Origin: SICV01 sp964372375
GTDB taxonomy: Archaea > Nanobdellota > Nanobdellia > Pacearchaeales > GW2011-AR1
NCBI GenBank assembly: GCA_964372375.1
Contig: CAYJQF010000005.1
Span: forward strand, 1-35,042
Reading direction: 5' to 3'
Length of the DNA stretch: 35,042 bases
Part shown: piece after piece, positions 7,601 to 15,472 of the stretch
Position numbering within the stretch: position 1 is the first letter of the stretch
Layout of the letters: each line of letters opens with the position of its first letter
Made by a program: the position numbers and the translations under genes
Notes under the pieces: generated by a model
Seen by the model: the letters and a program-made list of their open reading frames with translations, nothing else
Database searches by the model: none
What the model was told of the DNA's origin: nothing

Positions 7601-10600
7601 AACTTGTACCCTTTGATGTGGTGAAAGGATGGTATGTAAAAGTAGTGCCTGTGTTAGGAACGGGCAATGTGCAAAAGAATTACGACTCATCAGGCTTGCC
7701 GAGAGTATTTGCTATTTGTAATGTGGGAGAAGATAGCAGTATTGATGACAAAGATGACTGCCGGGAAGTTACTGTTGGAGTTAATGACAATCTGCCTATC
7801 CCTGGTTTGAACGATAAAGAATCTAAGGAATTGATAGCAGAGGCTAAAACTGCTTTGTTAGATGCAGCTTCGCAGAAAGGGAATCCGTTTGTGCGAGTGA
7901 ATGGAAGGCAATTAGCAGTCGGGCCGCCTGCACCATTTGCTTCGGGTACGCAATGTCAGGACTTTATGAGCCCTGAAGATTGTAAGATATTATTTAATGT
8001 GTGTGATCCGGTTATTTGCCCTGCGAGCAGGTGCAATTTTGGAGGGAAGTATCAGGTCGATAATGTTATACAGTCAGGCATTATCGGCTCTGCATTATTG
8101 TGTTTGCCGAATGCACAAGAGGGCATCGTCGTGCCGGTATGTTTGTCCGGTATTCAGGCAGGGATTGATGGGTATGTGTCTGCGTTACAGCAGTACCGGG
8201 ATTGCTTGCAGGATAATGTGCGTACAGGCAGGTTGGTAGGGATCTGCGATGAAATTCATTCCTTGTACTTGTGTGATTTCTTCTGGAGACAGTTTGCCCC
8301 TATTGTGAATGTGTTGGTGCCTAAGTTGGTAGAGTTCTTGTATGAGGGAGGACAAGGTGCACGAGGAGGCGGAGAGTATCTAACAGTCATGTTTGCTTGG
8401 GAAAATACCAAGAAGTCTATTGACTACTTTACGCAGAGTTATGCAGTTAATTCTTTGAAGGCATTCCAAGCCAGGTCAACCGCAGAAGTTGGCACGCAGG
8501 TGTGCAAGAGTTTTGTTGGTGCGAAAGCTCCGAATACATTCAAGAGTCTGCTTGAGCCGGATAGTCCTACTCAGTTTTTCGCGCAGTTTGATTCATACAG
8601 ATTTAGCGATGCTACCGTGCCTCCGACGGCGCAGTATAAGGTCTTCTATCACATTTTTGCAGGGAAAGACCAAGGGACTCAGTATACTGTCTATCTGAAG
8701 AATCCCCCTGAATCTTCCTATTACCATGCGACTCCGACTATTTTAGTCGCTTCTGGCTTTATTAAACGAGGAGAGACCGTGTCTCAAGCAAGAGACTTTA
8801 CTGCACCTGAAGGTTATAAGGAATTGTGCGTTAGGATTAATGAGAAGGAAGAATGCGGGTTTAAGCAGGTTTCTACCAGCGCTGCAGTTAATTTCCTGAG
8901 AGATCAATATGTGAAAGACCAGTTGACTGATACGGATATTCAGAGTGAACAAGCATGTATTTATGGCAGCCCTGATTTGAAGGCCGTATTGGCGAATGCC
9001 AATCCAGGAGCTGCACTTGAGGAGGCAGGCTTACCTCAGATTTACAAGCGCGGCGTTGTTCGTGTCTGTTCGTCTCAGAATCCTGGTTTAAGTACTGCTC
9101 CTGGAAGGTTTGTTGAAGTAGGAACGTGCGGGAGTCCAGGATTGAAGTGCTGGCTGGATAAGCAGAGCGTTGCCAATGCCATTACCGATGCTGATATTTT
9201 GGTAAAAAATCAGACGCTTGAACAACTAGGGAAACTTACCAATCAGCAGCTCGAGAAGCAAGGTGTTATTACTTCATTCCAAGATACTAGGTTTAAGCCG
9301 GAGTTTGACCGATTGAGCCAAGAGAAGGCAGCACTTACTGCAAGCATTGCTCCTTCGAGTGTTCCAAGTCCGAGCCAGCTTAAAGACTTAGACTTGAAAG
9401 TGCAGAAGCTGGTAAAAGAGATTGGTACCTTTACTGATCAAACCTATTTGAATCCACAAAGAGCTGCTTTGCTTTACTTGAAGGCGCAGGTGTATGAGCA
9501 GGCAGCGCGTCTTTTGCGCGGCGGGAAGGCAGAAACACCTCCTCCTGCTGTGCAGAATCAGCAGTCTCCTTCCTCTCCTTCTACATCTTCATCTGTTACG
9601 TATTCATTTACTCAGCCGCTCGATTTGGGCAATAAGCAAAAAGTGTATATAGTAGTCGATGGGAAAGAGACCAATCCACGCTTGTATGTGCAAGAGCAGA
9701 AAGTCTATGAGGAGCGAACCGTGTTGGCTGATGTATACTTAGGTATTATACGTGTTGATGCTGGTTCAGGAACACAGCAACTTTCTTTTAGTTTTACCAA
9801 TAAGGATGCTCCTGATAGGCTGGGAAAACTCTATCAACAGCTCGAGGGAGCACGGGTATTTCTCAATAGAAAAGATATTACTCTCTCATCGGCTGTTCCA
9901 TTATCAGGGATAACGCATTTGGAGCCTCAAGAAGAATGTACTGGTCAGGAAGTACTCGAGTGTGCAAAGCCCCTGCGCAGGCTGACAAGCGAGGCATGCC
10001 AGGAATATCGGAGAATTGAATGGAATACTTTAGGAGGAGATGGAAAGACTAAGACGTATACGATTCATGTGTGCAAGGATGCTGATCTTATTACATACTA
10101 TAATCAACGATTTGGCGACTTTTCTGACAAGTGTTATGCTCCTTCACTTGCAAATGGCGTTGTGAAGCGCGTGGAGTATCGGCCGTTTGGTGTGTTTGTC
10201 TCGGAACCGAATGCTGATAGGTACTTGGAAGATATTGCTGCGCAACTTCGTGAGATTGCGCTTGCGGAGTTTCCTCAGGATGAATATAAGCAGAAGAGTT
10301 TTCTTGCTTCATTTGTGATTAGTTCAGGAGTGTATAAGAGTGACCAAGAATGTTTCCATTGTCAGGATCGGCCAGCATATCCGTATGAAGTGCTGTATTT
10401 AGGAAAAGGAGATTGTGAAGATTCTTCTATCTTGCTTGCTAAGTTTTTTGATTTGTATGGGTTTGACTCCGTATTCTTTAAGTGGGCTCCGGCTATTAGT
10501 GGAGAATCTTACCACTTGAATAATGGCGTGCTGTGTGATAGTGTCAGCTGTGATGCGCTTGCAAAGATACCTGCTCTCTCGCACACTATTGATGGCAAGC

Positions 10601-11136
10601 GTTATTTCGTGTTAGATGTGACGTATGTTGCTGATGCTGACAAACCATCATTTGCTAAAATGCTGCCCTTAGAACAGCCGTGGAAGGCTTTTGCTTCGCT
10701 TACTTCTGTTCTCCAGAAAGAGCCAATAGCGATACACTTAAAGCAAGAGCCCTATTTAGTTCTGAAGAATCCAGTGCAGACGTATATTGATGGAGTATAT
10801 ACCTTGCATGCAGGACTAGCAAATTATGGGAATCAAGAAGCCAGAACTGTTGCATATACGTTGTATTTTGCTCCGGGAAGAACTTCAATAACGAATAAGG
10901 ATTATGATGGTCCTGGAAAAGAGGATGTGCTTATTACCCGTAAAACTCTTTCGAGATTGGGGACCGATGTGAGCAGTGATATTGAAATCAGCAGTGCGGG
11001 AAGCAGCCAGTCTATCCGCGGAGCTCCTGGACTGCTTAAAGTATATATCAAAGCAGACAACGCTCCAGAGCGATTATATGTGGTGTATAAGAAAGAACAA
11101 GATGCGAGTGCTGGACAGGTGAAGGAAGTTAAATAA
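4615..11136 (+). CDS. Giant secreted protein with C-terminal transglutaminase-like (cysteine triad) domain (2173 aa)
   Basis: The start at 4615 is preferred because the ATG overlaps the upstream stop and the product begins with a clear signal peptide (MNNKAIVLFVFVFIAWMSTV, cleavage near AAQ-SS). The N-terminal part (about 30-170) has a compact conserved-looking block including GTYWPILQDKDVCEARQDLL, CQPAVVRSDLLAEQNVPVFC and GVGFHPARAALR. The long middle region mixes beta-rich and coiled segments, many cysteines and a Pro/Ser-rich linker near 1640-1660. The C-terminal region has a transglutaminase/papain-like signature: Cys1934 in GKGDCEDSSILLAKFF, His1967 in ESYHLNNG and Asp2001 in YFVLDVTY, spaced as a catalytic triad. 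This suggests an extracellular crosslinking or peptidase activity acting on envelope proteins, which is inference. It is the largest gene here and is coupled to the pilin-like gene. Confidence 0.8.
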   Translation: MNNKAIVLFVFVFIAWMSTVAAQSSFISGFGSSSFVNQQQQPSFQTYYGPDNRLGTYWPILQDKDVCEARQDLLLHVAPGGCQPAVVRSDLLAEQNVPVFCQIDALQINPLLDIKEIKNIRFKSKYPEGIAGVGFHPARAALRTNNILLGSPLVNNIGYVVVVLKKQGNESALPDFVNATLSAQLEYTAGNAYGIGSSEFVLHPESDSEWNTNRAKQSFFNGRYFVRLDDVDSNSASVSLYQGDVKVSSIKVKRGESSQSIFVPGFYCQAAVKVIYDGYVAAQDKARVQISDDKGTDVQDVYYGSSFLEGKCTVRGIRINQADGTGTLEFACQNQRFVLQLTSQPEKEGVKLVDAPLGTSESERAMKQYFASAVQAYESLASDYPYEKHVSESSTTYSEQGLQQAIQLAGEFNQLETKARLLRLYAEVYRNSSYHAQEQLDALYTINYAAATQVVQVGSRSRTITLVDFSKQQYQSTAQAVLSIGGKEVAVRMNENVSAFTNGYIQLRSVDSYYDSARSGAGNYYGTGRVYIDYSCDGKSKESRILLAGTSVTLCQSKESVILIDLKDVDRVARIRLVPEARGPTAETNLTVQIGIEKRAIKLSPEKAAEHVQALNESIKKWESISKNLGTVVSGLKGACFASAAVLTVKNFIEGVGGEALARKDAMSGEQGWTKRCEQAIAHKQPMRRPDGSSSGTIYKTLTECYNGEASFINTEVSARTKALQEVNQVIDTAQKDATQTRVLESVVDTNASKLAYARQLNTKYQLGLPEDEASLKFYSLKDMRQLQYQYLLNQSSALDKAKVQKDFTLLNEQFASAKETAAYLKNAQQADTRLTGRAPLIGAFSEANAVRTPIYVLKDGTVEGKQITGVIPEKVDAVTLVKGNRKIPVKSENGKIIDYTYTAPQSYLVYGQLQQNGVLVPVKVVASSETATSVISGAVPSEAVVDGKENPQAFLAQFGVSELRNVDAQRYTSPIIAVHQQVRYFGYGPYEGLPQLVPFDVVKGWYVKVVPVLGTGNVQKNYDSSGLPRVFAICNVGEDSSIDDKDDCREVTVGVNDNLPIPGLNDKESKELIAEAKTALLDAASQKGNPFVRVNGRQLAVGPPAPFASGTQCQDFMSPEDCKILFNVCDPVICPASRCNFGGKYQVDNVIQSGIIGSALLCLPNAQEGIVVPVCLSGIQAGIDGYVSALQQYRDCLQDNVRTGRLVGICDEIHSLYLCDFFWRQFAPIVNVLVPKLVEFLYEGGQGARGGGEYLTVMFAWENTKKSIDYFTQSYAVNSLKAFQARSTAEVGTQVCKSFVGAKAPNTFKSLLEPDSPTQFFAQFDSYRFSDATVPPTAQYKVFYHIFAGKDQGTQYTVYLKNPPESSYYHATPTILVASGFIKRGETVSQARDFTAPEGYKELCVRINEKEECGFKQVSTSAAVNFLRDQYVKDQLTDTDIQSEQACIYGSPDLKAVLANANPGAALEEAGLPQIYKRGVVRVCSSQNPGLSTAPGRFVEVGTCGSPGLKCWLDKQSVANAITDADILVKNQTLEQLGKLTNQQLEKQGVITSFQDTRFKPEFDRLSQEKAALTASIAPSSVPSPSQLKDLDLKVQKLVKEIGTFTDQTYLNPQRAALLYLKAQVYEQAARLLRGGKAETPPPAVQNQQSPSSPSTSSSVTYSFTQPLDLGNKQKVYIVVDGKETNPRLYVQEQKVYEERTVLADVYLGIIRVDAGSGTQQLSFSFTNKDAPDRLGKLYQQLEGARVFLNRKDITLSSAVPLSGITHLEPQEECTGQEVLECAKPLRRLTSEACQEYRRIEWNTLGGDGKTKTYTIHVCKDADLITYYNQRFGDFSDKCYAPSLANGVVKRVEYRPFGVFVSEPNADRYLEDIAAQLREIALAEFPQDEYKQKSFLASFVISSGVYKSDQECFHCQDRPAYPYEVLYLGKGDCEDSSILLAKFFDLYGFDSVFFKWAPAISGESYHLNNGVLCDSVSCDALAKIPALSHTIDGKRYFVLDVTYVADADKPSFAKMLPLEQPWKAFASLTSVLQKEPIAIHLKQEPYLVLKNPVQTYIDGVYTLHAGLANYGNQEARTVAYTLYFAPGRTSITNKDYDGPGKEDVLITRKTLSRLGTDVSSDIEISSAGSSQSIRGAPGLLKVYIKADNAPERLYVVYKKEQDASAGQVKEVK

Positions 11137-11137
11137 A

Positions 11138-11926
11138 TTACTTGAGTTCTTTGACAGTAACTGGAGTATTTGTTGGTAGCAGGGGAGCTGGTGAAACAAC
11201 AGCATTTTTTTTAGCTGCATTAGTTGCACTTTGTGCCTGCCAGTTGCTTAGAACTTCTGAGAGGGCAGTTGGGCGGTAGAATCGCGGACCACGAATACTT
11301 ATACTTCCTTCAGGATTAAGAGCAAGATACGAAGTGTTTGTGTCTCCCATGACAAAACTTAGTTTGTTAGGAGCATGGTCATTATATGCAGGGGTGAAGA
11401 ATCCGTGAGGTTTATTTAACCTATCAGCAAGGTGAAGTGTGTTAAGCTTAAATGGCCAGTTGGTGTGGCTTAAGTAGTCAACTGCAAGCCCTGTTTTGCT
11501 GTCAGGCAAATCAGAAGAACGATCAACTTTGATTCCCCATGGACCTTGTGTATCTAGAACCAGTTCAGTAACGTTTGTACCAGAAGGCAGTTTTGCCAGC
11601 GTAGGAACAAACCAATTTGTTGATTGAATGCCTTTTATTTGTTTTACATGGTTATAGAGCAGTGTTGCATTGGTAGCAGGAGTGATTTGGAACGGCAGAA
11701 TATCAGGAACGTTGTTGGTGCCAGCAAACTGCTGCATCATATACCTCTGACCGTTGATAGTAATACGCTGTACATCTCCTGGATAATTTTTCTCAGTAAG
11801 AGATCCCTGCAGTGCAGGTACTTCTCCTTCTACGGGAAGATAGGAAGTGGTTCTTTGTTTTTGTGCATGTACACAACCGGTAAGCAGTGCCGTCAATGCA
11901 CATGTTTTTAGTAATCCTGAACGCAT
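11138..11926 (-). CDS. Putative lipoprotein of unknown function (262 aa)
   Basis: The N-terminus reads as a lipoprotein signal: charged start, hydrophobic ALTALL, then Leu-Thr-Gly-Cys (Cys18) as the lipobox. The mature part has no motif I recognise; it is rich in Asn, Thr and Pro and is probably a beta-structured extracellular protein, including SFVMGDTNTSYLALNPEGSI and a Pro-rich C-terminus. A minus-strand TATA (TTTATAAATC, about 11951-11960) lies about 26 nt upstream of the ATG. It is convergent with the giant secreted protein, with a single base between the two stops, and the two C-termini are similar (VKEVK and VKELK). A role in the same envelope structure is possible but unproven. Confidence 0.7.
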   Translation of the reverse strand: MRSGLLKTCALTALLTGCVHAQKQRTTSYLPVEGEVPALQGSLTEKNYPGDVQRITINGQRYMMQQFAGTNNVPDILPFQITPATNATLLYNHVKQIKGIQSTNWFVPTLAKLPSGTNVTELVLDTQGPWGIKVDRSSDLPDSKTGLAVDYLSHTNWPFKLNTLHLADRLNKPHGFFTPAYNDHAPNKLSFVMGDTNTSYLALNPEGSISIRGPRFYRPTALSEVLSNWQAQSATNAAKKNAVVSPAPLLPTNTPVTVKELK

Positions 11927-11998
11927 TGTTTTCTAGATAAACAGTGATTTATAAATCTTTCTATTTGGTGTATTTATCTAGTGACAGCAAAATCATAG

Positions 11999-12082
11999 TG
12001 CGGGGAAGAGGATTCGAACCTCCGTAGGCACTAAGCCACTTGGTCCTAAGCCAAGCCCGTTTGACCGCTCCGGCATCCCCGC
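11999..12082 (-). tRNA. tRNA-Leu (anticodon TAG)
   Basis: This is a class II tRNA with acceptor GCGGGGA/TCCCCGC, anticodon stem CTTGG/CCAAG around CTTAGGA, a long variable arm, and T arm GAGG-TTCGAAT-CCTC. The discriminator is A. There is no intron. A minus-strand TATA (TTTTATAA, 12105-12112) is centred 26-27 nt upstream of the mature 5' end. Confidence 0.95.
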
Positions 12083-12092
12083 ATGCGGGGAT
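12075..12092. repeat. 18-bp perfect palindrome spanning the 5' end of tRNA-Leu
   Basis: ATCCCCGCATGCGGGGAT covers the first eight tRNA bases and the ten bases just upstream. On the minus strand the upstream half reads TCCCCGCA, identical to the 3' end of tRNA-Leu including its discriminator. It may be the footprint of a former tandem tRNA or of integration at a tRNA end. Confidence 0.6.
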
Positions 12093-12123
12093 AAATAAAG
12101 AGTGTTATAAAAAACTATGGATG

Positions 12124-13059
12124 TTACTTTTTGCTGTTCTTTTCAGCTGCTGAAAGGACTTTTGCTTTGAGTTTTTCTTCCAAGTCTAGGCGCTCAATCA
12201 GTTCTTTATACCTGTTTCTGATGGTTACTTCAGTGATGCCTGCAACATCAGCTACTTCCCGCTGTGTCTTTTTTTCGTCATGGATGAGGGCTGCAACATA
12301 CAGAGCGGCTGCAGCAATGCCTGCTGGTCCCCTTCCTGAAGTTAACTCGGAGATATCTGCTCGCTTGAGAATTTTCAAGGCTTCGTTCTGTGCTTTAGGA
12401 GATAAGTGCAGGATTGAGGAGAACCGTGAAATGTAGTCTTTCGGAGAGCTGGGAGTCACTTTAATTTTGATTTTTCTAACGATGAACCGGTAGGTTCTTC
12501 CAATTTCTTTTCGCTCAACATCCGATGCGTTTGCAATCTCATCTAACGTGCGGGGAATGTTGTAGGAGCGGCAGGCTGCATAAATACAGGCAGCAATGAC
12601 TGATTCCATGCTTCTTCCACGGACTAATCCTCGCTGCAATACGTAATTATACACGCGAGAAGCCTCATCTCTGACTACGGAAGGCAAGGTAAGGAATGAG
12701 GCAACTCTTCGCAATTCGGCCATTGCTAACCTGAGGTTTCGTTCAATGCTGGTAGAGACGCGCTCCTGCCATTTCTTTAATCTGAGAAACTTTCTGGTTT
12801 GGCCTGCTTCTAATCGGTAGATATCCGAGATTTCTCCCACATTCGTTGTAAGGCCCTTATCAAACTTTTGCATGGACATCGGTGCTCCGCCCCTGCCCTT
12901 TTTGTCTGATTTGTCAAATTGACCTCCTACATCCTGACCGGTGTCAACCATTTTCTCTTCTACAATGAGGCCGCAGTCGTTACAAATGATTTCGCCTTTA
13001 TAGTCATCATAGGTGAGATTGACACTTCCACACTCAGGACATCGTTTGACATATACCAT
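12124..13059 (-). CDS. tfb: Transcription initiation factor IIB (TFB)
   Basis: TFB bridges TBP-bound promoter DNA and archaeal RNA polymerase. The 311-residue protein has an N-terminal zinc ribbon (Cys7, Cys10, Cys26, Cys29), then a B-reader/linker region including GGQFDKSDKKGRGGAPMSMQ, and two cyclin-like repeats, each with the characteristic composition (RNLRLAMAELRRVASFLTLP and PKAQNEALKILKRADISELT). The C-terminal recognition helix region TQREVADVAGITEVTIRNRY contacts the BRE. Length is normal for the family. The gene follows the S8e-HAD pair on the same strand but has its own AT-rich promoter elements around 13083-13109. The only TFB seen in this window. Confidence 0.97.
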   Translation of the reverse strand: MVYVKRCPECGSVNLTYDDYKGEIICNDCGLIVEEKMVDTGQDVGGQFDKSDKKGRGGAPMSMQKFDKGLTTNVGEISDIYRLEAGQTRKFLRLKKWQERVSTSIERNLRLAMAELRRVASFLTLPSVVRDEASRVYNYVLQRGLVRGRSMESVIAACIYAACRSYNIPRTLDEIANASDVERKEIGRTYRFIVRKIKIKVTPSSPKDYISRFSSILHLSPKAQNEALKILKRADISELTSGRGPAGIAAAALYVAALIHDEKKTQREVADVAGITEVTIRNRYKELIERLDLEEKLKAKVLSAAEKNSKK

Positions 13060-13145
13060 AGAATTTCCGAAAGATTTAAAAGCCTTATACGGAGAGGGTA
13101 TTTAAAGCTTTCGGTTTTTTGCTCTTTTGTCCTCGAGCACCAAGG

Positions 13146-13598
13146 CTAGGTAAGAATACTCGTCAGTTCTTGCAGGTTATGAATGACTTTCGTTGGTTTA
13201 CCTGTGGTTGCATCAGGCAGCTCATGAGCATATTCCCCGTTTTGGAGCCAGATGGTTTTGCAGCCGAGTTTCGTGCCAATGGCAATGCCTCGCTTGGTCC
13301 GGTCATCGACAATCCAGGTAGTTTGTGCGGTTGTGCCCATTACCTCCATACATTTTTCGTATTGTTCAGGCAGTTTTTGCCGTGCAACAATGATATGCTT
13401 AAAATACGGACGGAGACCTGAGCTTGTAATTTCCTTCTCTCGTGCAGGAATGTCCTTGCTTAAAGAGATAAGCGACAAGGAATATGCTCCAGAAAGCAAG
13501 TCAAGCATTGCTTCAGCGTGCTCTGCTTGGCCGTGATTATGCTCGTATAAGGTGCCTATCCAGTCAAAGATAATACCTCTTTGAAAAGTAGCTGTCAT
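13146..13598 (-). CDS. HAD-superfamily hydrolase-like protein with altered motif I
   Basis: This short (150 aa) protein has a HAD-like core: motif I FDWIGTL with nucleophile Asp12, a motif II Ser near 45 (LISLS), a motif III Lys75 in ARQKLPEQY, and an acidic motif IV VDDR (Asp98, Asp99). The usual second aspartate of motif I (DxDGTL), the general acid/base, is replaced by Ile14. Phosphatase chemistry may therefore be impaired or the protein may bind a phospho-ligand. There is little cap insertion. The ATG is one base after the rps8e stop, so the two are co-transcribed. The substrate cannot be told from sequence. Confidence 0.8.
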   Translation of the reverse strand: MTATFQRGIIFDWIGTLYEHNHGQAEHAEAMLDLLSGAYSLSLISLSKDIPAREKEITSSGLRPYFKHIIVARQKLPEQYEKCMEVMGTTAQTTWIVDDRTKRGIAIGTKLGCKTIWLQNGEYAHELPDATTGKPTKVIHNLQELTSILT

Positions 13599-13599
13599 G

Positions 13600-13962
13600 T
13601 TATTCTTTTATGAGCACGGCATTTACTTGACCTTCCTGGCTTGGCCTGTTGGTAATGCGTGCTTTTCCTAAGGGAGTCTCTATTATGGCTGATTTTATCA
13701 GACGGTTTTGCCGTGCAAAAAATCTGTTTTGAGGTGTTTCTAAGACATTTGTAATCTTCACCGGCTGGACTTTGTTGTTTGCCAGAATGTTAGCGGTGTC
13801 TGCTTTCAGCAAGAAGGTCTTTGCATGGCCTCCCCGGATCTTAATTTGTTTGCGCTTTGTTGCACCTAAGAGGGTATGCCTTTCTTGATTTTGTATTTCA
13901 TACTTTTTTCTCTTTCTCTGGCGATGGTATTTGCCGCCGGTATTCTTTCTTCCTTGGTTCAT
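13600..13962 (-). CDS. rps8e: Ribosomal protein S8e
   Basis: S8e is an archaeal/eukaryotic small-subunit protein absent from bacteria. The 120-residue product shows the family features in order: a basic start NQGRKNTGGKYHRQRKRKKY, the RGGHAKTFLLK segment, the V-x-E-x-P-x-N-R-F-F-A-R-Q-N core, and the C-terminal TPLGKARITNRPSQEGQVNA. It is short, as is usual for archaeal S8e. A minus-strand TATA (CTATTTAAACC, about 13982-13992) lies about 24 nt from the ATG, indicating a leaderless message. It heads a two-gene unit with the HAD-like gene. Confidence 0.96.
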   Translation of the reverse strand: MNQGRKNTGGKYHRQRKRKKYEIQNQERHTLLGATKRKQIKIRGGHAKTFLLKADTANILANNKVQPVKITNVLETPQNRFFARQNRLIKSAIIETPLGKARITNRPSQEGQVNAVLIKE

Positions 13963-14074
13963 ACTTCTTTTTTAGTATGAGGGTTTAAATAGCTTTGGGA
14001 AAAGCTGATTTTCTTCTCTTTGTAGTAATCCTTTCTTGGCGATAGGTTTATAAAAGAAGTTTCTCAGAATGTGT

Positions 14075-14329
14075 ATGGCTACTAAAATTGAACGACCTTT
14101 AGACCTTTTGAATGCGTCGAAGGGAAAAGAGGTCCTTGTTCAATTGAAAGGAGATAAGCAGTTCGTTGGCACCCTCATGGCATTTGATATTCACATTAAT
14201 GTTGTTTTGGATAATGCCAAGGAGCTGGAAAGCGGAGCAGTGAAGAAAAATATCGGCCTTACTTTTTTGCGGGGTGATACTATCATCTTTATCTCTCCTG
14301 CTTCAACCTCTAGTGGCTTGAACAAGTAG
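14075..14329 (+). CDS. Sm-like (LSm) archaeal RNA-binding protein
   Basis: Archaeal LSm proteins form heptameric or hexameric rings that bind U-rich RNA. The product contains the Sm1 motif (GKEVLVQLKGDKQFVGTLMAF, then DIHINVVLDNA) and the Sm2 motif (LTFLRGDTIIFISP). An upstream ATG exists at 14069, but the TATA box TTTATAAAA (14047-14055, centre 14051) places the expected transcription start almost exactly at 14075. This gives a leaderless start with the family-typical N-terminus MATKIERPLDLLN. It is divergent from S8e. The 171 bases after it (14330-14500) show no clear gene. Confidence 0.93.
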   Translation: MATKIERPLDLLNASKGKEVLVQLKGDKQFVGTLMAFDIHINVVLDNAKELESGAVKKNIGLTFLRGDTIIFISPASTSSGLNK

Positions 14330-14500
14330 TGTTTATTTTTTAATACTGTCTCGTAGCCCGATACGCGGATAAAGCAAGGCAGGATTGCACTATACATAAT
14401 AAAATAGTTTAAGAAAAATACATGTCTGCTTTTCGATGATTACGTCATTGTTGAAGATAATGCCCTTTTTGATATGCTCTCTAGCTTACTGTTGGGAGTT

Positions 14501-15400
14501 TCACAACACAATAACATCTAAGTCTTTGGCTATCTTGGTATTCTTAAATATTCTTTTTGCTTCTTTTTCTATTTTGTCCAGGCGGTGTTCATAACGTTGT
14601 GAAATATGAGTGAGGAGCAGGGCTTTAGCTTTAGCTTTTTTTGCAATTGTTGCAGCGTCTTCTGAAGTTAAATGCAAGTATTCTGCTGCTTTTGCCTTAT
14701 CTTCTTTTGAGAATGAGGATTCGCAAATGAGCATGTCGGCTTCTTTTGCAAGGGCAATTGCTTTTTCAGTAAAAGCAGTGTCTAGTATCATGGCTACTTT
14801 CCTTCCTTTCTCCAGGTAGGAGACTTGTGCTGTTTTAATCTTCTTTCCGTTTAGCATGATGTCCTGGCCGCGCTGAAGTTTTCTCAGCAAGGGAGAATGG
14901 GGGATTTTATATTTTCTGAGTTTTGCTTTGTCCAGGCGCCGCTTGTCTTTAATGACGAAGGCATAAGCGAGGCAGGGAGTGTCATGATGCATTGCAGCTG
15001 CAGTTATCTGGAAGTTTGGCTCGTTCACAATGGCGCCTGGAGCAACTTCGTGTACTTCTATGTTAATGCGCAGATTGCCGAGAAGCTGGATAATTGCCTG
15101 TATGAAGTGTTTGGTCCCTTGTGGACCATAGAGCTTGAGCGTTTTAGTATAACCTGACATTGCTAAAGTCTGGAATAATCCGGGCAAGCCGAGTATATGG
15201 TCTCCATGCCAATGGGTAATGAAAATACGAGTAAGCTTGTGGGGAGAAAGCAAGGCATATTTGAATTGACGTTGCGTACCTTCACCACAGTCAAATAAGA
15301 GCGTTTCATCTTTCCAGGCGAGAAGAATTGCAGTATGATTTCTTTGTACGGTCGGTATTGCATTGCTGGTGCCCAGAAAGGTGAGTTGTATTGGTTCCAT
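14501..15400 (-). CDS. rnz: Ribonuclease Z (tRNA 3' endonuclease)
   Basis: RNase Z cuts pre-tRNA just after the discriminator base so that CCA can be added. The 299-residue metallo-beta-lactamase protein begins MEPIQLTFLGTSNAIPT and carries the metal motif THWHGDH (His63, His65, Asp67, His68), then further ligands in MHHDTPCLAYAF, ILDTAFTEKA and LLLTHISQRYE. A start at 15400 is chosen because the sequence before it is not family-like and a minus-strand TATA (CTATAAACC, about 15420-15428) lies about 24 nt upstream. Because none of the tRNAs here encodes CCA, this enzyme should be essential for them. Confidence 0.95.
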   Translation of the reverse strand: MEPIQLTFLGTSNAIPTVQRNHTAILLAWKDETLLFDCGEGTQRQFKYALLSPHKLTRIFITHWHGDHILGLPGLFQTLAMSGYTKTLKLYGPQGTKHFIQAIIQLLGNLRINIEVHEVAPGAIVNEPNFQITAAAMHHDTPCLAYAFVIKDKRRLDKAKLRKYKIPHSPLLRKLQRGQDIMLNGKKIKTAQVSYLEKGRKVAMILDTAFTEKAIALAKEADMLICESSFSKEDKAKAAEYLHLTSEDAATIAKKAKAKALLLTHISQRYEHRLDKIEKEAKRIFKNTKIAKDLDVIVL

Positions 15401-15472
15401 AGGCAGAAGAAGGGAGCAGGGTTTATAGAGGTTGCGAGGAAGGTTTATAAGATGGTACTCATGGTAAGAAGT

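Noticed and set aside
7997..8239. Cysteine-rich 80-codon frame overlapping the giant gene
   Set aside because: It lies in another frame of a well-supported large gene and has no independent signals.
14330..14500. Possible C/D-box sRNA after the LSm gene (GATGAT near 14437)
   Set aside because: No complete C (RTGATGA) and D (CTGA) pair with suitable spacing, and no guide match could be tested.
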